A stretch of DNA of 64,000 bases, from assembly GCF_014651695.1 (NCBI RefSeq), contig NZ_BMXJ01000006.1, positions 222,441-286,440 on the forward strand, read 5' to 3'. Shown here one piece after another: positions 36,057-43,937 of the stretch. Origin of the DNA: Nocardiopsis terrae (GTDB lineage: Bacteria; Actinomycetota; Actinomycetes; Streptosporangiales; Streptosporangiaceae). The notes beneath the pieces were generated by a model that worked only from the letters and a program-made list of their open reading frames with translations, did not search any database and was not told the origin of the DNA. Both the position numbers and the translations under genes were made by a program. Position 1 is the stretch's first letter, and each line of letters begins with the position of its first letter.

Positions 36057-36263
36057 ATGCGCCTGGAGTTCCTGGGTACTGACAGCCGAGTAGGTAAGTG
36101 CCCGACTCTCTACCGGACCGACCGAGGCACCATCGTGGTTCAGGGGTACAGGGTCACCGACCCCGAAGCCCTCGCCGACCTGCGTGACCTGGCCGAGGAC
36201 GAGACCGTGGTGGAGATCCCCGAGAAGCTCCTCCGCTTCGCAAAAAGCAAGAACGAGGAGTAG
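36057..36263 (+). CDS. small conserved protein in a Scr1/DUF6879 operon
   Basis: 68 residues, MRLEFLGTDSRVGKCPTLYR at the N-terminus, then VVQGYRVTDPEALADL and VVEIPEKLLRFAKSK. It has a short beta-rich fold with a charged helical end. Genes of this type precede DUF6879 and Scr1-type HTH genes in many actinobacteria. Function unknown. ATG at 36057 with gagagg about 10 bases upstream; 6 bases separate it from the next gene. Confidence 0.7.
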   Translation: MRLEFLGTDSRVGKCPTLYRTDRGTIVVQGYRVTDPEALADLRDLAEDETVVEIPEKLLRFAKSKNEE

Positions 36264-36269
36264 GTAGGC

Positions 36270-36824
36270 GTGACGAGGCTCATCACTGACGAGGAGTTCG
36301 CGCAGCAGTTCCTCGACTTCGAGCACACCACCTGGAAGCTGGAAGTTCGGGACCGGTACAACGTTTCCGGCGAACAGGAAGAGTTCGACTACTGGCTGCG
36401 CACCGGCGACACCTCCCTCGAAGAGAAGTACGCCCGAACCTCCACCTGGCACCGCAACGTTCGCCGGGCCCGTGAGGCCGGGAAGCTCTGGCAGCGGGTC
36501 CGCGTGGTCAGCGAACCGCTGAGCGACTACATCCGTTGGGAGCACGCCGCCACTCAGTTCAACCAGGAGGCCGGGGAGGACATCCGTTGGCTTCCCCGCC
36601 ACCATCCGTCGGTCGAGCGGCTGCCGCAGCGCGACTTCTGGCTCTTCGACAGCCGTTGGGTCTGCGTCCTGCACTTCGACGAGGACGACGTCCCCTACGA
36701 GTACGAGGTCATCGACGACCCGGCAACCGTCGCCCAGCACTGCCAGTGGCGTGACATCGCCTGGCACTACGCCGTCCCCCACCGTGACTACGACCCCGTG
36801 TCCAGGAAGCGGTTTACTGCTTAG
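36270..36824 (+). CDS. DUF6879 family protein
   Basis: 184 residues. The family pattern is clear: FEHTTWKLEVRDRYNVSGEQ, RVRVVSEPLSDYIRWEH, WLPRH, and FWLFDSRWVCVLHFDEDD. The protein is soluble and rich in aromatic and charged residues. Members sit beside Scr1/WhiJ-type HTH regulators and are suspected to be toxins or effectors partnered with them; there is no biochemical proof. GTG at 36270, stop immediately followed by the start of the HTH gene. Confidence 0.8.
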   Translation: MTRLITDEEFAQQFLDFEHTTWKLEVRDRYNVSGEQEEFDYWLRTGDTSLEEKYARTSTWHRNVRRAREAGKLWQRVRVVSEPLSDYIRWEHAATQFNQEAGEDIRWLPRHHPSVERLPQRDFWLFDSRWVCVLHFDEDDVPYEYEVIDDPATVAQHCQWRDIAWHYAVPHRDYDPVSRKRFTA

Positions 36825-37667
36825 GTGTCCTACTCCCTCGAACGTGCCCGCCACGAGATCGGGCGAAGTCTGCGCGAGCTGCGCACCGGTGCGGGCCTGA
36901 CCGGTGCGCAGCTCGCGGAGTTGGTGGGCTGGAGCCAGCCGAAGGTCTCCCGGTTGGAGACCGGCCGCCAGACCCCCACCAGCGCGGACGTACAGGCATG
37001 GGCTGGCGCGTGCGGCCGGGAAAGGGCTGCCGAGGAGATCGTGGACCGGCTCCGCGTCCTGGAGTCGATGTACGTCGAGTGGCGGCTCCAGGAGCGTTCG
37101 GGCATGCAGGGCCCACAGAACGAGGTCCTCGGCAGGGACTCCGAGGCGCGGGAGCGCAGGGTCTACGAGTGCACGGTCATACCGGGGATCCTGCAAACGG
37201 AACCGTACATCCGGGCGGTGCTCGACCGGTACGCGAGCTTTCGCGGGGTGTCCATCGGTGTGGACGAAGCGGTCCGCAAACGCCTCCAACGCCAGGAGAC
37301 TCTCTACAGCAGGCGCAAACGGTTCCGCTTTCTCCTCACCGAAGGTGTGCTCCACACCCGCTACACCGACCGTGACGCCATGGTGGAGCAGCTCGACCGG
37401 CTCACCTCGGTTTCCGCGCTCTCCAATGTCTCCCTGGGCATCATCCCGTTCGACCAGCGTGTGGTCTTCGACCCGGGGCACGGCTTCTGGATTCACGACG
37501 ACCGGCTCGTCACCGTCGAGACCCTGTCGGCGGAGTTGCGCCTCACCCACCCCAGTGAGGTCGAGCAGTACGTCCGGGCCTTTGACCTGTGCGCGCGGGC
37601 GGCCAGGTACGGGCAGGAGGCCCGCTCCCTGATCCTGCGTGCGATCGACGCCCTGAACGGAGAATAG
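36825..37667 (+). CDS. Scr1-type (DUF5753) HTH regulator
   Basis: 280 residues. An N-terminal XRE helix-turn-helix (about 8-65: LRELRTGAGLTGAQLAELVG, then WSQPKVSRLETGRQTP) is joined to a DUF5753/Scr1 domain (about 95-275) starting YECTVIPGILQTEPYIRAVL. Such proteins (WhiJ paralogues) repress or act as antitoxin-like partners for neighbouring small proteins. GTG at 36825 abuts the DUF6879 stop, indicating one operon of three genes. Confidence 0.9.
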   Translation: MSYSLERARHEIGRSLRELRTGAGLTGAQLAELVGWSQPKVSRLETGRQTPTSADVQAWAGACGRERAAEEIVDRLRVLESMYVEWRLQERSGMQGPQNEVLGRDSEARERRVYECTVIPGILQTEPYIRAVLDRYASFRGVSIGVDEAVRKRLQRQETLYSRRKRFRFLLTEGVLHTRYTDRDAMVEQLDRLTSVSALSNVSLGIIPFDQRVVFDPGHGFWIHDDRLVTVETLSAELRLTHPSEVEQYVRAFDLCARAARYGQEARSLILRAIDALNGE

Positions 37668-37738
37668 GCAGGCGTATTCACGTCTATTCATCCCCGTCCA
37701 CCAGGCACCGTCCCCTACCGCATAGCTGCGCATTCCGC

Positions 37739-37767
37739 TTTCACTCCTCTTGGCCGCTCCCTAATCT
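37739..37767 (+). promoter_or_regulatory. promoter of the peptide-methyltransferase pair
   Basis: -35 TTTCAC (37739-37744), a 17-base spacer and -10 TAATCT (37762-37767), about 45 bases before the peptide start codon. It suggests expression separate from the upstream regulator operon. Confidence 0.5.
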
Positions 37768-37812
37768 GGCTCTGCGAACACAAGCGATCACCTCCCACCT
37801 CTGGAGCGGCCC

Positions 37813-37953
37813 GTGTTCATCACCGCCACCCTGTACGGCAAACACGACGACAACTCCACCGCAGACGGACACAAGCCCGACCGGCCCGTCCCTCCGCCCA
37901 CCCCCGACGACGGAGGTTCCGGCGGGGGCAAGCACGAGAGGGACGGCAAGTAG
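37813..37953 (+). CDS. 46-residue peptide, candidate RiPP precursor
   Basis: GTG at 37813 with ggag 6 bases upstream (37803-37806). The first ten residues are hydrophobic (MFITATLYGK). The rest is very polar and unstructured: Asp/Lys/His/Gly-rich with a Pro-rich centre (RPVPPPTPDDGG) and a GSGGGKHERDGK end. Three Asp-Gly pairs occur (residues 18-19, 33-34, 44-45), the dipeptide most prone to aspartimide formation. Its TAG stop overlaps the GTG of a PIMT-like methyltransferase by one base, so the two are translated together. This is the arrangement of imiditide-type RiPPs, in which the methyltransferase turns one Asp into aspartimide. The product is predicted, not known; a small adaptor or chance frame is the alternative. 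Confidence 0.6.
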   Translation: MFITATLYGKHDDNSTADGHKPDRPVPPPTPDDGGSGGGKHERDGK

Positions 37954-39098
37954 TGATTCCGTCCCACGAGAAGCTGGTCGCCCGCCTCGTGCAGGCGGGC
38001 GACCTGCCCCAGCACTGGCGGGCCGCGTTCGAACAGGTGGAGCGGCACCGCTTCCTCCCCGACCAGATCACCGACGCTGACGGGGCCACCGTCGACCGGA
38101 CCCGTGAGGCGGACCGCTGGCTCACCCTGGCCTACGACGACATCCCGGTCGTCACCCAACTCGACGACGGCACCGGAGACGGTTCCGGGTACCCGACCAG
38201 CTCCGCCTCCCAGCCCTCGATCGTCGCCGACATGCTCCGCCGCCTGGACGTGTTCCCCGGGATGCGGGCCCTGGAGGTCGGCACCGGAACCGGGTACAAC
38301 GCGGCGCTGTTGTCGCACCTGCTCGGTGACGACTCCGTGACCAGCATCGAGGTGGACCCGGAGCTGGCTGAGCAGGCCCGGGTCAGCTTGATGTCGGCCG
38401 GGTTCGCGCCCCTGGTGGTCACCGGGGACGGCACCCAGGGCTGGCCCGCCCGAGCCCCCTTCGACCGGGTGATCAGCACCGCCGCCGTGCAGCGGGTTCC
38501 CTACCACTGGATCGCCCAGACCCGGCCCGGCGGCAGGATCCTCACCCCCTGGGGCAACGCCTTCCACAACGGGGTCCTGGCCGACCTCCAGGTCGGACCG
38601 CACGGCACCGCGCAGGGGCGCTTCGGCGGTGACGCGGCCTTCATGTGGGTGCGCGACCAGCGCGTGCCCAGGCGGGTGGTCGAAACTCACGTCCGCCCCC
38701 GGGAACAGGAGTTCACCACCGCCCGAACGAAGCTGCACCCCTATGAGCCGGTCGGGGACTTCGAGGCGAGCTTCGCCATCGGGTTGCGTATGCCCACCGT
38801 GCTGAACCGGGTCGAGTTCCCCGACGAGGACGAGCAGCGGTTCACGGTGTTCCTGGTCGACCCCGGCACCGCCTCCTGGGCGTCCTGGCACATCGACCAG
38901 AGCCCGGGGGTCTCCGACCACGAGGTCCGCCAGCACGGTCCCCGGGCCCTGTTCGCCGAACTGGAGGCAGCCTATGAGTGGTGGCAGCGGAGCGGCCGGC
39001 CCGAGCACACCCGCTTCGGCCTGACCGTGTCCGCCGACCGCCAACAGATCTGGCTGGACCACGAGGCGAACACCGTCACCCCGGACCGAGCCGCCTGA
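37953..39098 (+). CDS. PIMT-like O-methyltransferase with C-terminal extension
   Basis: 381 residues. The N-terminal ~220 residues are a protein-isoaspartate methyltransferase-type domain: WRAAFEQVERHRFLPDQ, the PIMT loop TSSASQPSIVADMLRRL (about 90) and the SAM motif ALEVGTGTGYNAALL (about 105-119). A ~150-residue extension, ending FGLTVSADRQQIWLDHEA, is absent from housekeeping PIMT (about 210-230 residues). It is typical of methyltransferases in peptide-maturation systems such as those of graspetides and imiditides. GTG at 37953 overlaps the peptide stop. No LanB or ATP-grasp ligase gene is adjacent, which points to action on the peptide alone. Confidence 0.85.
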   Translation: MIPSHEKLVARLVQAGDLPQHWRAAFEQVERHRFLPDQITDADGATVDRTREADRWLTLAYDDIPVVTQLDDGTGDGSGYPTSSASQPSIVADMLRRLDVFPGMRALEVGTGTGYNAALLSHLLGDDSVTSIEVDPELAEQARVSLMSAGFAPLVVTGDGTQGWPARAPFDRVISTAAVQRVPYHWIAQTRPGGRILTPWGNAFHNGVLADLQVGPHGTAQGRFGGDAAFMWVRDQRVPRRVVETHVRPREQEFTTARTKLHPYEPVGDFEASFAIGLRMPTVLNRVEFPDEDEQRFTVFLVDPGTASWASWHIDQSPGVSDHEVRQHGPRALFAELEAAYEWWQRSGRPEHTRFGLTVSADRQQIWLDHEANTVTPDRAA

Positions 39099-39121
39099 CG
39101 GTCCGGGCCGGTCCGCCGGTA

Positions 39122-39469
39122 TCACCAGAGTTCGCGCACCGGTGGGAAGAGGCGGTCCAGGGTCGCGGCGTCGGGAACCTCGGCCAGGCCGGTGGAGGAG
39201 GCGACCCAGTAGGAGCCCGTTCGTTCCCCGTACCAGATGATCAGGTGCGGGTTGCGGGCCTGCACGGCGGCGGCGAGGGTGTGCTCGTTGCGGTACTCGG
39301 CCAGGTGCCCGCCCAGGCGGGGCAGCCGTTCGGCGCGGCGTCGGCGGCAGGAGGGGTGCGAGCACGAGGGGCAGGCCGGGCCGACGAGCGGGGTGCGGCG
39401 GGGCAGTGCCGGGCGGGTGCGGTACAGCGGGTCGCTGGAAGGTCGGGGCGCGGGGATAGGATGCGTCAT
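39122..39469 (-). CDS. small protein of unknown function in the regulatory island
   Basis: 115 residues. Cys residues CPSCSHPSC (about 33-41) may bind metal, followed by a helix (RRRRAERLPRLGGHLAEYRN). A C-terminal alpha/beta part, PHLIIWYGERTGSYWVASSTGLAEVPDAATLDRLF, shares a pattern with many small actinobacterial proteins found beside HATPase and Scr1 genes. ATG at 39469. Converges on the methyltransferase gene with only 23 bases between stops. Function unknown. Confidence 0.6.
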   Translation of the reverse strand: MTHPIPAPRPSSDPLYRTRPALPRRTPLVGPACPSCSHPSCRRRRAERLPRLGGHLAEYRNEHTLAAAVQARNPHLIIWYGERTGSYWVASSTGLAEVPDAATLDRLFPPVRELW

Positions 39470-39515
39470 CGATCCTGCTTTCTGACTATGCGAGGTCTGG
39501 AATTCGGGGTTGTTG

Positions 39516-39561
39516 GGGCCCGGGAAGCGTTGCCGCGCTTTCCTGGGCCCTTCTTTCGTTT
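39516..39561. terminator. hairpin with T-rich tail in the regulatory island
   Basis: gggcccgggaagcg (39516 on) pairs, with one bulge, with cgctttcctgggccc ending at 39550. On the plus strand it is followed by ttctttcgttt, a classical intrinsic terminator form that is rare in this GC-rich DNA. It lies downstream of the HATPase gene on the minus strand. Confidence 0.55.
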
Positions 39562-39571
39562 CGGAGTGCTG

Positions 39572-40138
39572 CTAGCGGGCCAGTTCCGGCCAGGCGCTGT
39601 CCTTCAGGTCGTAGGCGAGGAAGAACCAGACCGCGCGGTGTGCGGGGCGGCCGTTGTCTCCCCAGTCGGTGGCCAGGGCGTCCACCAAGGCCAACCCGCG
39701 CCCGGCCTCGGCGCTGGGGTCGAGCCCGCCGGGGTCGGGGGTCAGGTAGTGGCGGTCGTGCAGGCCCGTGGTGGTGTCGTTGGCGATGCCGTCGTCGCGG
39801 CAGGTGAGGCGGAGTCCGTCGCGCTTGCGCTCGCAGAGCAGGGTGTAGCTACGCCCGGGGAGTCCCGACCGTGAGTGTGTGAGCGCGTTGCTGGCGAGTT
39901 CGGAGCCGATGAGGGTGAACAGGTAGCGGTAGTCGGTGCTCTGCTCGGCCGCGCAGGTGTCCAGGAAGGCCCGCACGAGGGGGAGGAGGAGCGGGGAGGC
40001 ACCGAAGTCGTAGCGGCGGGAGGAGTAGTAGGGGCGGTCGGGGCGGCCGTTGAAGTAGTGGCGGTAGGCGTGCGGCACCAGCTCGTGGAGGGCGATGGTC
40101 ACTTCGGCCATCGGGGGTACGGGGGCGAGTGCGGGCAT
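39572..40138 (-). CDS. HATPase_c (RsbW/anti-sigma-like) ATP-binding protein
   Basis: 188 residues. The GHKL fold is visible through IGSELASNALTHSRSG (N-box, about 78-93), LTCRDDGIAND (G1 box) and AEAGRGLALVDALATDWG (G2 box). Stand-alone proteins of this type phosphorylate or bind anti-sigma antagonists; in actinobacteria they accompany Scr1/WhiJ-type regulators and DUF397 (the AbaA/BldB-region clusters). ATG at 40138 with aaggag upstream; a second ATG ten codons in is possible. Divergent from the Scr1 gene at 40378. Confidence 0.85.
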   Translation of the reverse strand: MPALAPVPPMAEVTIALHELVPHAYRHYFNGRPDRPYYSSRRYDFGASPLLLPLVRAFLDTCAAEQSTDYRYLFTLIGSELASNALTHSRSGLPGRSYTLLCERKRDGLRLTCRDDGIANDTTTGLHDRHYLTPDPGGLDPSAEAGRGLALVDALATDWGDNGRPAHRAVWFFLAYDLKDSAWPELAR

Positions 40139-40314
40139 GACGAACAGAGCTCCTTACGCAGGCGGAAGCAGTAGATGGTTCGGGGGAGTGCCCGCTGGGT
40201 CGGTGACCTTCACGTTTTCCCAGGCAGGGGGAGGGGCACGGCGTAGCCTGAGCACCAGAGGTCCTGCCAACTGTGAGTGAGGCCCCGGTCACTGGCTACA
40301 CATTCATCATGCAA

Positions 40315-40329
40315 CTCGATATTGTCGAG
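40315..40329. promoter_or_regulatory. palindrome in the divergent Scr1/HATPase promoter
   Basis: ctcgatattgtcgag has 5-6 base arms, and a half-site gtcgag recurs at about 40351, close to the -10 of the Scr1 gene. It is a likely autoregulatory site for the Scr1-type HTH protein. Confidence 0.4.
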
Positions 40330-40365
40330 AGTCAAGCTATTCAGGAAAATGTCGAGTTCTTTGGC

Positions 40366-40371
40366 TAGACT
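40366..40371 (+). promoter_or_regulatory. -10 element of the leaderless Scr1-type gene
   Basis: TAGACT with exactly 6 bases to the ATG at 40378; no ribosome site. Confidence 0.55.
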
Positions 40372-40377
40372 TGCCCC

Positions 40378-41238
40378 ATGCGCATCCCTTACAGCCCCAC
40401 CCTCAGGCTCCGCCTGCTCGTCTCCGAGCTCAAGCAGGGCCGCGAACGCTCCAAGCTGACGGTCTCCCAAGCAGGCAAAGCACTGGGGTGGACAGCATCC
40501 AAGATCAGTAAGATCGAGACCACCGAGACTCGTCGCATCACCACCGGTGACCTGGACAAGCTCATGGATCTCTACAAGATCAACGACCCCTCCAAGCGCC
40601 TGGCCATGCACGCTCTGGCACGTGACGCCAAGGAGCGGGGCTGGTGGTCGAAGTACCGCGAGGTCTTCGGGGAACAAGCACTACCGGACTTCGAGGCGGA
40701 GGCCTCAGTCATCCGCAGCTTCGAGGGCCTGGTCATCCCCGGGCTGCTCCAGACACCGGAGTACGCCCAAGCCCTGTTCCAGGGTGGGCGCTACACCGAT
40801 GCCGAGGACATCGCCCACCGCGTGGACGCCCGCATGAAGCGGCGTGAGATCCTGTCCCGGATCAACCCCGTCCACTTTCGAGTGGTCATGGACGAAGCAG
40901 CTCTGCGGCGCTTGATCGGCAACGCTTCGATCATGGTGCAGCAGCTACGGCATCTTCTCGACATGGCGAAGATGCCCAACGTGGACGTACAGGTACTTCC
41001 GTTCGCCGCAGGCTCTCATGCTGCCCTGGTTGCACCGTTCAGCATCCTGGAGTTTCCCGAACACCTCGCCTTGCCCATCGTCCATGTAGACACTGTGACC
41101 GATTCAGTATTCTTCGAGCAGCCCAAGGATGTCGCACGCTACAGCGCCACGTTCGGTGACATCCAAGGAACCGCACTGAGCACCACCCAGAGCGCCCGGT
41201 TCATCGCCGATGTGCTCGAATCCCTAGAGAGCGACTGA
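40378..41238 (+). CDS. Scr1-type (DUF5753) HTH regulator, second copy
   Basis: 286 residues. XRE helix-turn-helix at about 10-70 (RSKLTVSQAGKALGWTASKI, SKIETTETRRITTGDLDKL), then DUF5753/Scr1 domain from about 105 (FEGLVIPGLLQTPEYAQALF) to the end. It is only distantly similar to the copy at 36825, so it is not a recent duplicate. Codon use is less GC-biased than in neighbouring housekeeping genes, suggesting acquisition. Its TGA overlaps the ATG of a DUF397 gene (ATGA-type), the standard Scr1-Scr2 pair arrangement. Confidence 0.92.
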   Translation: MRIPYSPTLRLRLLVSELKQGRERSKLTVSQAGKALGWTASKISKIETTETRRITTGDLDKLMDLYKINDPSKRLAMHALARDAKERGWWSKYREVFGEQALPDFEAEASVIRSFEGLVIPGLLQTPEYAQALFQGGRYTDAEDIAHRVDARMKRREILSRINPVHFRVVMDEAALRRLIGNASIMVQQLRHLLDMAKMPNVDVQVLPFAAGSHAALVAPFSILEFPEHLALPIVHVDTVTDSVFFEQPKDVARYSATFGDIQGTALSTTQSARFIADVLESLESD

Positions 41239-41480
41239 TGAGCAACGAGCTGGTTTTCCGTAAGAGCAGCTACAGCGGACAAGCACCGAACTGCGTCGAG
41301 GTCGCCCACTTCCCCAGCAGCTTCCGGAAGAGCAGCTACAGCGGCGTCAACGGAGATTGCGTCGAGGTCACTGACCTCCCCTGCGGTACCGCTGTCCGGG
41401 ACTCGAAGAACCCCGCCAAGGGTCACTTCCCCTTCCCCGCCGCCGAGTGGACCGCCTTCCTCTCCACCGCCCGCGCCTGA
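41238..41480 (+). CDS. DUF397 protein with a duplicated motif (Scr2-like)
   Basis: 80 residues. The DUF397 signature RKSSYSG(x)nCVEV is present twice: [17 protein letters not shown] (about 7-23) and [19 protein letters not shown] (about 29-47). The normal continuation is AVRDSKNP...[10 protein letters not shown]. The first copy is truncated, so the protein is one full DUF397 domain preceded by a partial repeat. It is translationally coupled to the upstream Scr1 gene and is probably its cognate partner. Confidence 0.9.
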   Translation: MSNELVFRKSSYSGQAPNCVEVAHFPSSFRKSSYSGVNGDCVEVTDLPCGTAVRDSKNPAKGHFPFPAAEWTAFLSTARA

Positions 41481-41496
41481 CCGCTCCTCCGGCTTC

Positions 41497-41534
41497 CGGC
41501 GCCCCGCCCCGAATCCGTACGGTCCGGGGCGCCG
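41497..41534 (+). terminator. terminator after the DUF397 gene
   Basis: Perfect 10-base arms cggcgccccg / cggggcgccg (41497-41506, 41525-41534). Confidence 0.7.
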
Positions 41535-41641
41535 CTGCTTGTCGAGCCCCGGACCCGGTGGAGACGGCCTTGCGCCAGCGCGGGTCCGGGAGCCTGTGGA
41601 CAACCGCACCGACCCCCGCCGCCTCTGGTACCAAGGAAGTC

Positions 41642-43840
41642 ATGGCCACTCCCACCCCGCCCGGCGCTCCCGTCCCGGACACAGAACCCGTCACCGACCC
41701 CGCGGACCACCGTCCCGGCGGCGCCCTGCGCGAACGCGCCGAGGAACACCTGCGCGCCCTCGCCGGGGACTCCGCACGCCTGCGCGAGGACCAGTGGACC
41801 GCCATCCGCGCCCTGGTCGAGGACCGGCGGCGCGCACTGGTCGTGCAGCGCACCGGCTGGGGCAAGTCGGCGGTGTACTTCGTGGCCACCGCCCTGCGCC
41901 GGGCCGAGGGCGCGGGCCCCACCGTCATCGTCTCCCCGCTGCTGGCGCTGATGCGCAACCAGATCGCCGCCGCGGAGCGGGCCGGCATCCGTGCCCGCAC
42001 CATCAACAGCTCCAACACCACCGCCTGGGAGGCCACCTACGCCGAGGTCGCCCAGGGGCGGGTGGACGTGCTCCTGGTCAGCCCCGAACGGCTCAACAAC
42101 CCGGAGTTCCGCGACCGGGTCCTGCCCGAACTCGCCGCCGGGGCGGGCCTGGTCGTCGTCGACGAGGCGCACTGCGTCTCCGACTGGGGCCACGACTTCC
42201 GCCCCGACTACCGGCGGATCCGCTCCCTGCTGCACGACCTGCCCGACGGGGTGCCGGTCCTGGCCACCACCGCCACCGCCAACGAGCGCGTCACCCACGA
42301 CGTCGCGGAACAGCTCCAGGCCGGTGCCGACCGCGCCGACACCCTGGTCCTGCGCGGCAGCCTGGAACGGGAGAGCCTGAGCCTGGCCGTGGCCGAGCTG
42401 CCCGACCCCACCGCCCGGCTCAGCTGGCTCGCCGAACACCTGCCCCGGATCCCCGGTTCGGGCATCGTCTACACGCTCACCGTCAGCGCCGCCGTGGAGA
42501 CCGCCCGCTTCCTCACCGAACAGGGGATGGAGGTGCTGCCCTACACCGGGCAGACCGACCCCGAGGAGCGCAAACGGGCCGAGGACGCCCTGCTGGACAA
42601 CCGGGTCAAGGCGCTCGTGGCCACCAGCGCCCTCGGCATGGGCTTCGACAAGCCGGACCTGGGATTCGTCGTCCACCTGGGCGCCCCGCAGTCACCGATC
42701 TCCTACTACCAGCAGGTCGGCCGTGCGGGCCGCGGCGTCCAGCGGGCCGAGGCCGTGCTCCTGCCGGGCCGTGAGGACGTCCAGATCTGGGAGTACTTCG
42801 CCGGGCTGTCCTTCCCGCCCGAGGAAACCGTCCGTCAGACCCTCCAGGTGCTGGCCGAGGCCGACGGGCCCCTGTCCGTCGCCCATCTGGAGACCCGGGT
42901 GGACCTGCGCCGCACCCGCCTGGAACAGATGCTCAAGGTACTGGACGTGGACGGGGCGGTGCGCCGGGTACGGGGCGGCTGGACCGCCACCGGCCAGCCC
43001 TGGACCTACGATGCGGACCGCTACGCCGCCGTCAGCGCCGCCCGCGAACGCGAACAGCGGGCCATGCTCGACTACATCGCCGCCGACACCTGCCGGATGG
43101 AGTTCCTCCGCCGCCAGCTGGACGACCCCGAGGCGGTCGTCTGCGGCCGCTGCGACGTGTGCACCGGCCGGTACTGGCCCACCGAGGTCGACTCCGGGCG
43201 GCGCAAGGCCGCCGCCGACCACCTGGACCGGCCCGGCACGCCGATCAGCCCGCGCCGCCAGTGGCCGACCGGCATGGACACCCTCGGGGTGCGCCTGTCC
43301 GGCAAGATCCCCGAAGAGCTGAGAGCGGGGGAGGGGCGCGCCCTGGGCCGCCTCACCGATATCGGCTGGGGTACCGAACTGCGCCGGATCCTCGCCGAGG
43401 ACGCACCCGACGCCCCCGTGGACGAGCGGGTCCTGCAGGGGGTGGTGCGCGTACTCGCCGCCTGGGGCTGGGAGAACCGCCCCGTCGGCGTGGTCGCGAT
43501 GCCCTCGGCCACCCGCCCGGTCCTGGTCGCCGACCTCGCCGCCCGCATAGCCGAACTGGGGCGGCTGGCCCCGCTCGGATCCCTGTCCTACCGGCGGGGC
43601 GGCCCGGGCGCCCGGCGCCACAACAGCGCCATGCGCCTGGAACAGGTGTACTCCGAGCTGGTGGCGGACGAGGCGCTCACCGCGCGCCTCGCGGAGATCC
43701 AGGACCGGACCCCGGGGCCGGTCCTGCTGGTGGACGACCAGTCCGACACCGGGTGGAGCCTCACCGTCGGCGCCGCGCTGCTGCGCAGGGCGGGAGCCCC
43801 GGAGGTGCTCCCCCTGACCCTGGCGACCTCCGGGGGCTGA
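41642..43840 (+). CDS. recQ: RecQ-family DNA helicase with a phosphoribosyltransferase-like C-terminus
   Basis: 732 residues. Helicase motifs in order: Q-motif region LREDQWTAI, Walker [13 protein letters not shown] (Trp replaces the usual variable residue; about 75-82), DEAH box [21 protein letters not shown] (about 172), TATAN, motif [23 protein letters not shown], and motif [11 protein letters not shown]. The zinc-binding region has CRM...CGRCDVC. The final ~60 residues carry [20 protein letters not shown], the PRPP-binding loop pattern of phosphoribosyltransferases, instead of an HRDC domain. It probably acts in recombination repair; the role of the tail is unknown. ATG at 41642 with aaggaag upstream. 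Confidence 0.9.
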   Translation: MATPTPPGAPVPDTEPVTDPADHRPGGALRERAEEHLRALAGDSARLREDQWTAIRALVEDRRRALVVQRTGWGKSAVYFVATALRRAEGAGPTVIVSPLLALMRNQIAAAERAGIRARTINSSNTTAWEATYAEVAQGRVDVLLVSPERLNNPEFRDRVLPELAAGAGLVVVDEAHCVSDWGHDFRPDYRRIRSLLHDLPDGVPVLATTATANERVTHDVAEQLQAGADRADTLVLRGSLERESLSLAVAELPDPTARLSWLAEHLPRIPGSGIVYTLTVSAAVETARFLTEQGMEVLPYTGQTDPEERKRAEDALLDNRVKALVATSALGMGFDKPDLGFVVHLGAPQSPISYYQQVGRAGRGVQRAEAVLLPGREDVQIWEYFAGLSFPPEETVRQTLQVLAEADGPLSVAHLETRVDLRRTRLEQMLKVLDVDGAVRRVRGGWTATGQPWTYDADRYAAVSAAREREQRAMLDYIAADTCRMEFLRRQLDDPEAVVCGRCDVCTGRYWPTEVDSGRRKAAADHLDRPGTPISPRRQWPTGMDTLGVRLSGKIPEELRAGEGRALGRLTDIGWGTELRRILAEDAPDAPVDERVLQGVVRVLAAWGWENRPVGVVAMPSATRPVLVADLAARIAELGRLAPLGSLSYRRGGPGARRHNSAMRLEQVYSELVADEALTARLAEIQDRTPGPVLLVDDQSDTGWSLTVGAALLRRAGAPEVLPLTLATSGG

Positions 43841-43858
43841 GCGGCGCCTTCTTCTGCG

Positions 43859-43916
43859 GTGATCTTGCTACCAGAGGCAACTGCGGCGCCTGTTTCGCCT
43901 CTGGTAGCAAGATCAC
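43859..43916. terminator. long perfect inverted repeat between convergent genes
   Basis: Perfect 20-base arms (43859-43878 and 43897-43916) around an 18-base loop that itself contains ggcgcc. Lies 18 bases after recQ and 21 bases after the kinase stop, so it can serve both as terminator. It is much longer and less GC-rich than the other hairpins in the window, so it may also be a dispersed repeat element. Confidence 0.65.
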
Positions 43917-43937
43917 GGGATTACTCCGAAGCTCCTT

